DNA of 64,000 nucleotides from Mucilaginibacter flavus. Its GTDB lineage: Bacteria; Bacteroidota; Bacteroidia; Sphingobacteriales; Sphingobacteriaceae. Below the pieces are notes generated by a model that worked only from the letters and a program-made list of their open reading frames with translations, had not been told where the DNA came from and made no database searches. The number at the start of each line of letters is the position of its first letter. Within the stretch, counting starts at the first letter, position 1. Location of the stretch: assembly GCF_030409315.1 (NCBI RefSeq), contig NZ_JAUFPS010000041.1, forward strand, positions 62,001-126,000, given 5' to 3'. A program made the translations under genes and the position numbers. Positions 8,300-17,741 of the stretch are shown in pieces.

Positions 8300-9373
8300 A
8301 TGAGCAAATCCAGATTTATTGACCTTATGGTTAAAAGCATGGGCAAAACGGCAACAGATGCCGAGCTGGCCGAACTGGAGCTATTTCTTGAAAAATTCCC
8401 CGAATATAACAGACTTCCGCAGTTAACTGATGAACTGAAAAGTGATATCCCCGCTACAGGCCCGGTAGCCGAAGATGGACTAAACAAAAATTTAAACAAC
8501 ATCTGGACAAAGATTAAAGCAGCCGATGATTCCGTTGAAGAGTACCCCGAGCCAAAAGTGATTACCGGTTTCAGGTGGGGCTGGGCTGCTGCCGCCGCTA
8601 TTTTACTATTTGCCTTCGCCGGCGTGTTTTATATACTGAGCAAGAAAAAGGAAACAGAATTAATAGGCGCGGTGATGCAGCAAATTAAGGTGCCGTATGG
8701 CGCTACGCGTCATTTGGTTTTGGGTGATGGCACAAAGGTTACGTTAAATGCCGGCAGTACATTTACTTACCCCAATAATTTTACCCAAACAACCCGCGAT
8801 GTGAGCCTTGTAGGCGAAGGCTTTTTTGAAGTGACAAAGAATCCTAAACATCCTTTTTTAGTGCATACCAATAAACTTACCGTTAGGGTATTAGGTACAG
8901 TATTTAATGTAAAAGCTTACAATAACGATAAAACCACCGAAACCACCTTGTTGCAGGGTAAAGTACAGGTACAGCTTGCCAACAGTCCCGAGAAAACTAT
9001 TGTGTTGGTACCAAATGAAAAATTGGTGGTAATAAATCAGCCTGCTAAAATTTTAGCGGCGAATAATCCAAAACAAAATAAAATTGAATACCAGGTGTCG
9101 GCCCTGCCCGATGTAAAGCCCGAAGAGGTTAAAGAAACGGCGTGGTTAGACAACCGCATTTTGTTTACCAATGATCCGTTTGAGGATGTTGCCAAACAAA
9201 TAGAACGTAAGTACAATGTACAGGTGGTGTTTGAAAGCGCCGATTTAAAGAATGAGCAGATAAGTGGCTTGTTGGATAAAGAAAGCCTGCAAACCGCCAT
9301 GCAAATTATGGCGCAAACCACGCCTTTTAAATACAGGTTTGAGGGGAGTGTAGTATACCTGGCCCGTAAATGA
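8300..9373 (+). CDS. FecR-family anti-sigma factor
   Basis: This 357-residue protein has an N-terminal cytoplasmic part (1 to about 90) that would hold the sigma factor. One transmembrane helix follows at about residues 94-114 (WGWAAAAAILLFAFAGVFYIL). The periplasmic FecR domain is at about 130-230 (VPYGATRHLVLGDGTKVTLNAGS, FEVTKNPKHPFLVHTNKLTVRVLGTVFNVKAY). A C-terminal DUF4974-type domain is at about 290-355 (NDPFEDVAKQIERKYNVQVVFE, LQTAMQIMAQTTPFKYRF). In this family, substrate-loaded receptor touches the FecR periplasmic part and releases the sigma factor. The partners are the ECF gene at 7652 and the STN-bearing receptor at 9566. Confidence 0.93.
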   Translation: MSKSRFIDLMVKSMGKTATDAELAELELFLEKFPEYNRLPQLTDELKSDIPATGPVAEDGLNKNLNNIWTKIKAADDSVEEYPEPKVITGFRWGWAAAAAILLFAFAGVFYILSKKKETELIGAVMQQIKVPYGATRHLVLGDGTKVTLNAGSTFTYPNNFTQTTRDVSLVGEGFFEVTKNPKHPFLVHTNKLTVRVLGTVFNVKAYNNDKTTETTLLQGKVQVQLANSPEKTIVLVPNEKLVVINQPAKILAANNPKQNKIEYQVSALPDVKPEEVKETAWLDNRILFTNDPFEDVAKQIERKYNVQVVFESADLKNEQISGLLDKESLQTAMQIMAQTTPFKYRFEGSVVYLARK

Positions 9374-9565
9374 TAATAACAAATTAATTAACCCTAAATA
9401 ACAGCTTATGATTTTAAACAATTACTTGCCAGATTCTTGAAAATCAATATTAAATAACAAAGGAAGAGCTGCAAACTCTTCCCTGTAAAAATAGGATTTA
9501 TCAACAGGAGTAAGCTACTTTCCAAGGGCCGTTTACTCCATCCATTAATTTTCAAAACAAATGTA
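9374..9565 (+). other. Leader region between fecR and the STN-type susC
   Basis: This untranslated stretch of 192 bases contains a small hairpin at 9462-9482 (GGAAGAG, 7-base loop, CTCTTCC) not followed by a T run. A 10-codon reading frame begins at 9408, but I see no evidence that it is translated. The sigma-dependent promoter of the SusC operon probably lies here. Confidence 0.35.
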
Positions 9566-12500
9566 ATGAAAAAAACAAGAACGGCATTTGCTCGTCCTGG
9601 TGCCTCTTTATGCCTTAAAGTTGTCTTGCTCATGAAAGCAATTTTCTTTATCGTCCTGGTTTCGTGTTTGCAGGTTTCGGCCAGCGTTTTCTCGCAGCAA
9701 AAATTTACACTCAACGTAAAACAGACCGATGTAAGCAGTATTCTTACCAAAATTCAAAAACAAAGCGATTACCGCTTCTTTTACAACTACGCTTCTATCA
9801 AAAAACTGGGCAAGGTTAACCTTGATGTAAAAGACGCCACCATTGAGCAGGTGCTTGCCGAGCTTATGGATAATAAGCTGCCCTATAAAATGGGCGAAGA
9901 TCATGTAGTGATCATATCAACCCCCGATAATGCAAACGCGCTGTTATTGGTAAAAGGTAAGGTTGTTGATGCCAAGGGCGAAGCGCTTATTGGCGTAAAC
10001 ATCAGGCTGCAGGGTACCAACCTTGGCGTTACCACGGATATCAACGGTAACTTTGTAATCAACGCGCCTGTAAATGGCGTGCTGGAGTTTAGTTACATCG
10101 GGTTTGAGAAAAAAACAGTTACCGTAACCGGCGATCAGCCTTTATCAATTACCCTTGCTGCCCTGCCATCGGCCTTAACAGAAGTTGTTGTGGTTGGTTA
10201 TGGTACCAGCAAAAAGATTGATGTAACAGGTGCCGTAGCCAGCGTTAAAGGTGCCGATATTCAAAACCTGCCGGTAGCATCTGCCGCGCAAGCTTTAGAT
10301 GGCCGTGCAAGTGGTGTAAACATTGTGCGTAATGATGGTTCACCGGGTGCAGCGCCAAGTATCCGCATCCGTGGTACAGGTACCGTTAATAACGCCGATC
10401 CGCTGATAGTAATTGACGGTGTGCCAACCAGCAACCCCGACGCGTTGAGCGATATCAACCCGAATGATATTGCATCTGTCGACATTTTGAAAGACGCTTC
10501 ATCAAGTGCCATTTACGGTACCCGTGCTGCTAATGGTGTAGTGCTGGTAACTACCAAAAAAGGTACTTACAACCAAAAATTAGCCACTTCGGTTAACTTT
10601 TACAACGGCTTTTCAAATACAACCAAATATATTGATGTACTTACCGCGCCCGATTTGTATAAATTGAAAAGGGAGCGCTATACCAATGACGGACAGCCGA
10701 TAGGTGCCCCATGGAATGATACGTATTACGCCACCCAGCGTACCGATTGGCAACGTGCCATTATGGGTACAGGGCATGTAACCAATGGCGATGTAAGCAT
10801 TAACGGTGGTAACGAGCAATCGAGCTATTACTTTTCAAGTTCTATTTACAACGAGGATGGGATTATTGATAAAAGTAACTTTAAACGTTACGTAACCCGT
10901 ATCAACTCCGAACATAAGGTTACCTCGTGGTTTAAACTGGGCGAAAACATCCAGTTATCATACGGCAATCAAAACGGCTTTAATAACAACGATTCGCAAA
11001 CCGGTTTAATCTTCTCGGCTTTACGTTTTAATCCCGCTATCCCTTTGGTTAATCCTGATGGTACTTATGGTACAGCCAGGGCCAACTCGCAATTAGGTGA
11101 TATCAACAGCCCGTATGCTACTATTCAGGAAACTGATAAATACACCAAAAAATACCGCGCGCTTGCCAACGCCTTTGCCGAAATTTCGTTTTTAAAGGAA
11201 CTGAAATTAAGGGTGAACTACGCGTTTGATGGTTCGCTGATCCGCAATTATAACTTTAGCATTGCTGATGTTAACCAGATCAGGCAAAACCCTACATCTA
11301 CCTTAACCCAGGCCGAAGAGGAAGTTTCTTCACAATTGTTAGAGTCGTTCCTTACCTACGATAAAGTATTTGGTAAAAGCCATGTAACCTTTACCGGTGG
11401 TTACTCATACCAAAACTTTAATGATTTTGGTTTTAACGCCCAGCGTATAGGCTATAGCGATACCGATGCTGACCAGCGTGTGCTTAACCAGGGTAACTTG
11501 CAATACAACTCAAACCTGTTGGTAAGGCCATCGTCGTTACAATCGGGTTTCGCAAGGTTGTTTTATGATTTCGATAGCCGCTTTTTGGCAACTGTAACCT
11601 TCCGTGCAGATGGTTCATCAAAATTTGCCCCTGGTAAACAATGGGGATACTTCCCTGCATTCTCTGTAGGCTGGAGGTTATCAAACGAACAGTTTATCAA
11701 AAACATCAGCTGGATAAGCAATCTTAAGTTAACCGGCGGTTACGGCGAATTGGGTAACCAAAACGTTGATCCGTTCCAGTACTTAAGCCTGATAAAAATC
11801 GGCAGCACTTATGAAAACAACGGCTATACCTTTGGTGGTACCGGCGTAAGTGGCGCGGCTGTAAGCAGCATTGCCAACTCAAATATTACCTGGGAGCGCG
11901 CCGCCATGACCAACATTACTTTGGATGCAGGCTTTTTAAATAATCAGTTAAGTACAACTATTACCTGGTTTAACAAAAACACCAAGGATATGTTGATCTC
12001 GCCTCCGTTGGTAAGTACCTACGGTTCGGTATCTATCCCTAACCAAAACATCGGTACCATGAACAATAAAGGTGTTGAGGTTGATGTAAACTACCAGGGC
12101 GGTAACAATAAAGTAAAATACTCTATTGGTGCAAACGCGTCGTTCATTAAAAATAAGGTAACGCAGCTTAACGGTGTGGGTACTTTCATTCAATCAACGT
12201 TTTACGGTCGTTCAAACCAGGAAATTTCAAGAACCTACCAGGGGCAGCCAATCGCTTCTTTCTACGGATGGAAAACCAATGGCTTGTATCAAACCCAGGC
12301 AGAGATTGATGCCGATCCGGGATTGAAAAATGACCCTAATAAAGCTAACATCCGCCCCGGCGATGTACGTTTTCGCGATTTAAACGGCGATGGATTGATT
12401 GACGGTAATGACCGTACCACACTGGGCAATCCTAACCCGAATGTTACCGCTGGTTTGCAGGGAAGCATATCCTACAAAGGTTTTGATTTGGCTTTAAACT

Positions 12501-12934
12501 TTACCGGTGTATTTGGTGTAAGCCTTTACAATGCCGATAGGATGCAGGGCTTAGATCCGACTTATCCGTTTAACCTGTATGCCGAAGATTTAAAACGCTG
12601 GACAGGACCAGGTACAAGCAACTCTATTCCACGCTTATCGCTCGACCCTACTAACAATAACTACCGCACATCAGACCTGTTTGTGGAAAGCGGCAACTAT
12701 GTAAGTCTTAAAAACGCCACGCTGGGCTATAACCTGCCTATAACCTGGACTAAAAAAGCGGCGCTTAAAGGTGTAAGGTTATATGCAACCGGGCAAAACC
12801 TGTTCTACATCACCAAATACAAAGGCTACACGCCAGAGTTGGGTTATACCAACGGCAACCTGCAGCGTGGTGTTGATGTGGCCCAATACCCATCTGTTAG
12901 GACAATCACTTTTGGTTTAACTGTTAAACTGTAA
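9566..12934 (+). CDS. SusC-family TonB-dependent receptor with N-terminal STN signalling domain
   Basis: This 1122-residue protein has a signal segment ending ASVFSQQ (about residue 45). The STN (secretin/TonB N-terminal) domain is at about 48-118 (KFTLNVKQTDVSSILTKIQK, YRFFYNYASIKKLGKVNLDV, VLAELMDNKLPYKM). The carboxypeptidase-regulatory domain is at about 130-210 (VKGKVVDAKGEALIGVNI). The SusC signature LTEVVVVGYGTSKKIDVTGAV leads into the plug domain (about 220-335, IRIRGTGTVNNADPLIVIDGVP), followed by the beta-barrel ending FGLTVKL. The STN domain, absent from the two other SusC proteins here, contacts FecR, which fits the upstream sigma/anti-sigma pair. It should import oligosaccharides released by the GH89/GH35/GH92 enzymes. 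The SusD gene begins 6 bases after its stop codon. Confidence 0.95.
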   Translation: MKKTRTAFARPGASLCLKVVLLMKAIFFIVLVSCLQVSASVFSQQKFTLNVKQTDVSSILTKIQKQSDYRFFYNYASIKKLGKVNLDVKDATIEQVLAELMDNKLPYKMGEDHVVIISTPDNANALLLVKGKVVDAKGEALIGVNIRLQGTNLGVTTDINGNFVINAPVNGVLEFSYIGFEKKTVTVTGDQPLSITLAALPSALTEVVVVGYGTSKKIDVTGAVASVKGADIQNLPVASAAQALDGRASGVNIVRNDGSPGAAPSIRIRGTGTVNNADPLIVIDGVPTSNPDALSDINPNDIASVDILKDASSSAIYGTRAANGVVLVTTKKGTYNQKLATSVNFYNGFSNTTKYIDVLTAPDLYKLKRERYTNDGQPIGAPWNDTYYATQRTDWQRAIMGTGHVTNGDVSINGGNEQSSYYFSSSIYNEDGIIDKSNFKRYVTRINSEHKVTSWFKLGENIQLSYGNQNGFNNNDSQTGLIFSALRFNPAIPLVNPDGTYGTARANSQLGDINSPYATIQETDKYTKKYRALANAFAEISFLKELKLRVNYAFDGSLIRNYNFSIADVNQIRQNPTSTLTQAEEEVSSQLLESFLTYDKVFGKSHVTFTGGYSYQNFNDFGFNAQRIGYSDTDADQRVLNQGNLQYNSNLLVRPSSLQSGFARLFYDFDSRFLATVTFRADGSSKFAPGKQWGYFPAFSVGWRLSNEQFIKNISWISNLKLTGGYGELGNQNVDPFQYLSLIKIGSTYENNGYTFGGTGVSGAAVSSIANSNITWERAAMTNITLDAGFLNNQLSTTITWFNKNTKDMLISPPLVSTYGSVSIPNQNIGTMNNKGVEVDVNYQGGNNKVKYSIGANASFIKNKVTQLNGVGTFIQSTFYGRSNQEISRTYQGQPIASFYGWKTNGLYQTQAEIDADPGLKNDPNKANIRPGDVRFRDLNGDGLIDGNDRTTLGNPNPNVTAGLQGSISYKGFDLALNFTGVFGVSLYNADRMQGLDPTYPFNLYAEDLKRWTGPGTSNSIPRLSLDPTNNNYRTSDLFVESGNYVSLKNATLGYNLPITWTKKAALKGVRLYATGQNLFYITKYKGYTPELGYTNGNLQRGVDVAQYPSVRTITFGLTVKL

Positions 12935-12940
12935 ACAATC

Positions 12941-14416
12941 ATGAAATTAAAAATATCATTATATATAGGCCTGGGTGTGGTGTTGTGCGGTAGTGCTTGT
13001 AAAAAGGCGCTCGATTTAAAACAGCAGGGTATTTATACGTCAGACAACTATTTTCGTAACGAAACCGACGCGGTAACGGCCGTAAACGGTATTTACAGTC
13101 TTTTAGAAGAAGAAGATTACATTGGCCACGCCGAGGCTACATTTGATACTCCATCTGACGATTACTGGCGTTCTGGAGACCACGGCGAAGATGAGGCTAT
13201 TGAAAATTTAACTTATGATGCCTCAAACGCGGCTATCCGTTACCCGTACAAATGGCGTTACGAAGAAATTAACCGCTCTACCAACTGTATCATCAATATT
13301 CCTAAAATTACCGCCATATCTGCCGATATTAAAAACCGCAGCATGGGCGAGGCGTATTTTTTAAGAGCATTTGGATACTGGCGCATGATGCTTATTCATG
13401 GCGATTGCCCTATTATTACCGAGGATGATTACAGCAAACAATTGTTTAACGTACCCAAATCGCCTATTGAAGAAGTACGTAAACAAATTGAATCTGATTT
13501 GTTAAAAGCGGTTGACCTGTTACCTGAAACTTATGCTGCAACAGAACATGGTCGTGTAAGTAAAGGCACTGCGCTTGGTTTATTAACCAAACTGTACATG
13601 TATTGGGAGAAACTTCCTGAAGCTATAGCTACCGGGCAAAAACTGATTGCAAACCCGGCCTATGCCCTGGCTCCTAATTATACTGACAACTTTACCCGTG
13701 CCAATGAAACCAGCACCGAGTTATTGTTTTCTATCCAGGCGGTACAAAACGTTGTTCAAAACGATTTTACGGTTTACTATATCCCAAGGCCATGGGGTGG
13801 CTATGGTTTTAGTCAACCGTTACAAGGTTTAGCCAACGAGTTTGAAGCAAACGACCCTCGCAAAGCAGCAACCTTGCTAAGCGTAGGCGATAAAGTTGAC
13901 CTGGGCGATGGCAATGGTTTAACCACTTTCACCGCCGATCTGTCGGCCACAGGCTTTGCCTTTAAAAAATACGCGGTGTTTAATACGGCAGCTGCCGGTG
14001 GTGGTGTAGATCACTCTTTCGCGGTACCATTAATGCGTTCGGCAGATATTTACCTGTTGGTAGCCGAAGCGTTGATCCGTACACAAGGTGCCGGCGCAGG
14101 TGATGCTTTAATAAACCAGATCCGTCACCGTGCCTCTCCATTATTGAAACCGGTTGTTGGCGCAGGTATGAAAGAGCTGATTCACGAACGCCGTGTTGAA
14201 TTGGCCGGTGAAGGCGAGCGTCACCAGGATTTGATGCGCTGGGATAAAGTTAAAATTGTTGATATAGCCGCTATATACGCGCTGCCCGTTTCAAAAGCTC
14301 CTATCGATCAATCAAAAACAGTAACCTTCCAACGCCCTAAAAACTATTATTTCCCACTGCCACAGGTGGAAATTGATAAGAGTAAAGGCGTATTGGTTCA
14401 AAACCCTAATTTTTAA
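12941..14416 (+). CDS. SusD/RagB-family nutrient-binding lipoprotein
   Basis: This 491-residue protein has a lipobox at about residue 20 (LGVVLCGSAC, then KKALDLKQQG). SusD features include NETDAVTAVNGIYSLL near the N-terminus, AYFLRAFGYWRMMLIHGDCPII at about 138-160, GRVSKGTALGLLTKLYMYW at about 207-225, and a C-terminal PLMRSADIYLLVAEALIRT with LIHERRVELAGEGERHQDLMRWDKV. It starts 6 bases after the STN-type SusC gene and is almost certainly co-transcribed and physically paired with it. A strong terminator-like hairpin follows at 14434, so the downstream glycosidases may have their own promoter or depend on read-through. Confidence 0.93.
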   Translation: MKLKISLYIGLGVVLCGSACKKALDLKQQGIYTSDNYFRNETDAVTAVNGIYSLLEEEDYIGHAEATFDTPSDDYWRSGDHGEDEAIENLTYDASNAAIRYPYKWRYEEINRSTNCIINIPKITAISADIKNRSMGEAYFLRAFGYWRMMLIHGDCPIITEDDYSKQLFNVPKSPIEEVRKQIESDLLKAVDLLPETYAATEHGRVSKGTALGLLTKLYMYWEKLPEAIATGQKLIANPAYALAPNYTDNFTRANETSTELLFSIQAVQNVVQNDFTVYYIPRPWGGYGFSQPLQGLANEFEANDPRKAATLLSVGDKVDLGDGNGLTTFTADLSATGFAFKKYAVFNTAAAGGGVDHSFAVPLMRSADIYLLVAEALIRTQGAGAGDALINQIRHRASPLLKPVVGAGMKELIHERRVELAGEGERHQDLMRWDKVKIVDIAAIYALPVSKAPIDQSKTVTFQRPKNYYFPLPQVEIDKSKGVLVQNPNF

Positions 14417-14433
14417 TTATAAATAGATAATTT

Positions 14434-14490
14434 GCCGGTGACCAAATAGCCCCTATTAATGAATAGTCTATTTGGTTTACCGGCTTTTAT
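14434..14490 (+). terminator. Rho-independent terminator after susD
   Basis: The arms are GCCGGTGACCAAATAG and CTATTTGGTTTACCGGC, about 16 paired bases with one small irregularity, enclosing an AT-rich 18-base loop and followed by TTTTATT. It starts 17 bases after the SusD stop codon and should end or attenuate the SusCD transcript. Confidence 0.7.
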
Positions 14491-14527
14491 TGTTATCTCG
14501 AAATTTCTTTTAAAGCTTATATAGAAG

Positions 14528-14790
14528 ATAGGTAGCTCCTATGGAGCAAAAAAGCGTTTGGATGATTTTTTCTACAAATAGGTAGCCGCTATGCGGCAGA
14601 AAGCCATTTTAAATAATTGGCTGCGGCGCGTTAGCTATCTGGTTTGGGTTCAAGTGCCCTTTTTTGTAAAGGATTGGTTTAAAGCGTGTAATAAGTTATT
14701 TATAAAAATAGTAGTCTGCCGCATAGCGGCTACCTATTTGTAGAAAGAATATTACCATCTACGCAAAATGCCGCGTAGCGGCTACCTATT
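14528..14790. repeat. Cluster of four REP-like palindromic units
   Basis: Four copies of a motif like ATAGGTAGCCGCTATGCGGC occur in this spacer. A variant forward copy starts at about 14528 (GATAGGTAGCTCCTATGGAGC), a forward copy is at 14571-14600, and reverse copies are at 14715-14744 and about 14770-14790. The 30 bases at 14571-14600 and 14715-14744 are exact reverse complements. Each unit can itself fold (GCCGC, 3-base loop, GCGGC). The layout resembles REP/BIME clusters. No RAYT transposase gene is in this window. The rest of 14417-14877 shows no coding region. Confidence 0.7.
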
Positions 14791-14877
14791 CTGGACTATG
14801 ATAGGTATTGGAATTAAAAGAGATTGATCGTTTTACGATGAAATATTAAAAGTGAAGATCTAAGCAAATATACATTG

Positions 14878-17076
14878 ATGAGAAAGTGGTTGTTTATTTT
14901 TATGGTAGCGGCGTTTGGCTTTAAAGCAAGCGCGCAGGTTGATCAGCAGGCTTCAATAAGCTTTATAAACCGGGTAATACCGGGTAAGGCAGGGGCTTTT
15001 GTAATTGAAGCTATCCCGCAGGAAAACGGTAAAGATGTTTTTGAGCTGAGCAGCAAAGATGGGAAGATTGTTTTGCGTGGCAACAATGGCCTTTCCATAG
15101 CATCGGCATTAAACTATTACCTTAAAACTTATTGCCTTTGCGATATCGGCTGGAATGGTACAAACCTAAACCTGCCTGCCACTTTGCCTATGGTAAGCGG
15201 CACTATACACAAAAATACGCCTTATCAATATCGCTACTATCTTAACTATTGCACTTTTAATTACACCATGGCCTGGTGGGATTGGGCCCGCTGGCAAAAA
15301 GAAATTGACTGGATGGCCCTCAACGGTATCAATATGCCGCTGGCCATTACCGGCGAAGAAGCCATTTGGCAGGATGTTTATAAAGACATGGGCTTTACCG
15401 ATAAACAGTTAGACGAGTTTTTTAGCGGACCGGCTTATTTTTCGTGGTTTTGGATGGGCAATATAGATGCCTGGGGTGGTCCGCTGCCGCAGCATTGGAA
15501 AGATAGCCATAAAGACTTGCAGAAAAAGATATTGGAGCGCGAGCGGTCATTCGGGATGACGCCGGTGCTATCGTCATTTACAGGCCACGTACCGGCATCG
15601 TTTAAAGATAAATTTCCGGGTGCAAAAGTTAAAAAGACCAACTGGGATGCCGGTTTTCCGGATGTATATATTCTTGATCCCGATGATCCGATGTTTGAAA
15701 CCATCGGTAAAAAATATATAGAGGCTCAGACTAAAGCTTTCGGTACCGATCACCTGTATTCGGCCGATACCTTTAACGAAAATGTACCGCCAACCAATGA
15801 TTCCACCTATCTGGATGGAATGAGCAAAAAAGTGTTCAACTCCATGGCCGCTGCCGATCCGAAAGCCGTTTGGGTAATGCAGGGCTGGATGTTTCATTAT
15901 AACAACAAATTCTGGCAGCCACAGCAAATCAAGGCGCTGTTAAACGCGGTGCCAAATGAGCAAATGATTGTGTTGGATCTGTACAGCGATGCCCACCCGG
16001 TTTGGAACCGCACCGAAGCCTATTACGGCAAACCATGGATATGGAGTATGTTGCAAAACTTTGGTGGTAACATAGCGCTGTTTGGCCGGATGCGCCATGT
16101 AGCTGCCGACCCGGCAATTGCCCTGCATGATCCCGAATCAAAAAACATGCGCGGCATAGGCGTTACGCCCGAAGGTATTGAGCAAAACCCGGCACTGTTT
16201 GAGCTGATGCTGGAAAACGTTTGGCGCGATACCCCTATAGATGCCGATGCTTGGGTGGCTGATTACGCCCATCGTCGTTATGGTGCTGATAACCAAAATG
16301 CCAAAATCGCCTGGAATATATTATTGAATACCGTTTATGCCGGCGGCCTTACCGAGGGCGGCCAGGAATCCATCATTGTAGCCCGGCCAACTTTTAAAAA
16401 ATCTATCGACAGGGTGTTAACCAAACTGGACTATGATCCTGCTAAACTGGTAAAAGCCTGGGGCCTGCTCATCAACGCTGCAGATAGCCTGAAACAAAGC
16501 GACGGTTTTAACTATGATATTGTGGATGTTACCCGCCAGGTGCTGGCTAACTATGCCAGTCCGCTGCAACAGAAAATGGCGGATGCCTATCAGCGTAAAG
16601 ATTTGCAGCAGTTTAAATTATACAGCAGCCGGTTTTTAGAACTGATGGACGATATGGATGCGCTGCTAAGCACCCGTAAGGACTTTTTATTAGGCAAATG
16701 GATTAACGAAGCCCGTGCTAACGGCATTACCGACAAAGAAAAGAACCTGTACGAGTTTAACGCCCGCGACCTGGTTACCCTTTGGGGCGATAAAGAAAGC
16801 GGCCTGCGTGAATACTCCAACCGCCAATGGGCCGGTTTAATAAAAGGCTATTACAAACCACGCTGGGAACTGTTTTTTAACCAGATAGGTAAGGCGATGG
16901 CCAGCGGCGCTCAGTTTGATGCCGCTGCATTTGATAAGCAGGTAAAAGATTGGGAGTGGAGTTGGGTTAACAAACATGATAATGCCTACACCGATGCTGC
17001 CAAAGGCGATGCTGTTGAAAAGGCGAAGGCTCTGTTTGCTAAGTATAACGCGGTAATTGGGGAGGCATATAAATAA
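14878..17076 (+). CDS. GH89 alpha-N-acetylglucosaminidase (NAGLU family)
   Basis: This 732-residue secreted protein has signal peptide MRKWLFIFMVAAFGFKASAQ. I chose the ATG at 14878; an in-frame TTG lies directly before it at 14875. Family signatures are strong: an N-terminal GH89 domain (ASALNYYLKTYCLCDIGWNG, about 75-95) and the TIM-barrel block DWMALNGINMPLAITGEEAIW (about 140-160). Further motifs are ADTFNENVPP (Glu301) and GIGVTPEGIEQNP (Glu432), which match the two catalytic glutamates known from human NAGLU. The family removes terminal alpha-linked GlcNAc from heparan sulfate or from mucin-type glycans. It lies downstream of a SusCD pair and upstream of GH35, an HGSNAT-like gene and GH92, so it probably trims one class of complex glycan. 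Confidence 0.93.
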   Translation: MRKWLFIFMVAAFGFKASAQVDQQASISFINRVIPGKAGAFVIEAIPQENGKDVFELSSKDGKIVLRGNNGLSIASALNYYLKTYCLCDIGWNGTNLNLPATLPMVSGTIHKNTPYQYRYYLNYCTFNYTMAWWDWARWQKEIDWMALNGINMPLAITGEEAIWQDVYKDMGFTDKQLDEFFSGPAYFSWFWMGNIDAWGGPLPQHWKDSHKDLQKKILERERSFGMTPVLSSFTGHVPASFKDKFPGAKVKKTNWDAGFPDVYILDPDDPMFETIGKKYIEAQTKAFGTDHLYSADTFNENVPPTNDSTYLDGMSKKVFNSMAAADPKAVWVMQGWMFHYNNKFWQPQQIKALLNAVPNEQMIVLDLYSDAHPVWNRTEAYYGKPWIWSMLQNFGGNIALFGRMRHVAADPAIALHDPESKNMRGIGVTPEGIEQNPALFELMLENVWRDTPIDADAWVADYAHRRYGADNQNAKIAWNILLNTVYAGGLTEGGQESIIVARPTFKKSIDRVLTKLDYDPAKLVKAWGLLINAADSLKQSDGFNYDIVDVTRQVLANYASPLQQKMADAYQRKDLQQFKLYSSRFLELMDDMDALLSTRKDFLLGKWINEARANGITDKEKNLYEFNARDLVTLWGDKESGLREYSNRQWAGLIKGYYKPRWELFFNQIGKAMASGAQFDAAAFDKQVKDWEWSWVNKHDNAYTDAAKGDAVEKAKALFAKYNAVIGEAYK

Positions 17077-17402
17077 GAAAAAAGCGAGGGCGTGTGCGAA
17101 TCCCCTCTTGAGAGGGGCGGAGGGATGTGTTTATACGTGCGGATAAGAACGCTGGCAAACACACCCCAGCCAACGCTCATTCCAGCGCGCCCCCTCTCGA
17201 GAGCAGGGCTGTTGCATTCTATGCGAAATAGTGGTGGGTCGCATGAGTGTTCAAAATATTGAAAAGAACGGGGGAACGTGTGATTCCTTCCTAGGGGAAG
17301 GAGGAGGAAGGGGTTTGATCAGCTATTCACTACCGAATTTCTGGTCGCTTTTAGAAACCCCTCCCTGCATTTGCGCTCATTCCCAACTGCACCCCTCCCG
17401 TT
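17077..17402. repeat. Intergenic stretch with C-rich/G-rich imperfect inverted repeats
   Basis: No gene is visible. Several short hairpin-prone blocks occur: CCCCTCTTGAGAGGGG near 17102-17117, TGTGTTT paired with AAACACA (about 17126-17163), CCTTCCTAGGGGAAGG (about 17286-17301), and GGGGTTT paired with AAACCCC (about 17310-17361). These look like decayed intergenic repeat units of the kind common in this group. Together with the adjacent MITE-like element they fill the GH89-GH35 gap. Confidence 0.45.
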
Positions 17403-17636
17403 GGGCTACTGTGTGTACACATCTTTTTATAATAAAGAAAAATGTCATTTCGAACGAGCGGGCGTAGGGAAACGTGAGGCGCGAGGAGAAATCTTATACG
17501 ATTTGCATGGCCGAATGTCCGTTTTTAGAAGATTTCTCCTCACCTCCAGCGCCCAATCCCCCCCCGGTTCGTTCGAAATGACAACGTTTTTTTATTTATG
17601 TGTTAAATAACAAAAGATGTGTACACACAGTAGCCC
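17403..17636. mobile_element. MITE-like element, 234 bp, with perfect 25-bp terminal inverted repeats
   Basis: The left end GGGCTACTGTGTGTACACAT continues CTTTT (17403-17427) and is the exact reverse complement of 17612-17636. A 3-base GTT occurs directly outside both ends (17400-17402 and 17637-17639), as expected for a target duplication. Inside is a second nested inverted repeat (GTCATTTCGAACGA near 17443 against TCGTTCGAAATGAC near 17568) and a third (GGAGAAATCT against AGATTTCTCC). No transposase is encoded, so movement would need enzyme supplied elsewhere. It sits between the GH89 and GH35 genes. Confidence 0.7.
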
Positions 17637-17741
17637 GTTGGGAGGGAATGAAAAAAACTTTCGAGCCCATCGCTATTTGACAGAGAATAAAACAGAACTC
17701 GAGAGGGAATTTGAAAAATGCCCCGCGATGACATATTTACA

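Noticed and set aside
9408..9440. 10-codon frame as a leader peptide before susC
   Set aside because: No repeated regulatory codons, no attenuator hairpin pair with a T run, and no conserved features; length is within chance expectation.
9406..9750. 114-codon minus-strand frame over the SusC leader
   Set aside because: It runs antisense into the signal peptide and STN domain of the receptor and shows no family motif.
14417..14877. Possible CRISPR array because of repeated 20-30 base units
   Set aside because: The units alternate in orientation, are not evenly spaced and have no spacer pattern; they are REP-like palindromes.
17231..17610. Two overlapping short plus-strand frames in the GH89-GH35 gap
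   Set aside because: They translate across the MITE-like inverted repeats and low-complexity C/G tracts, so they are artefacts of repeat DNA.
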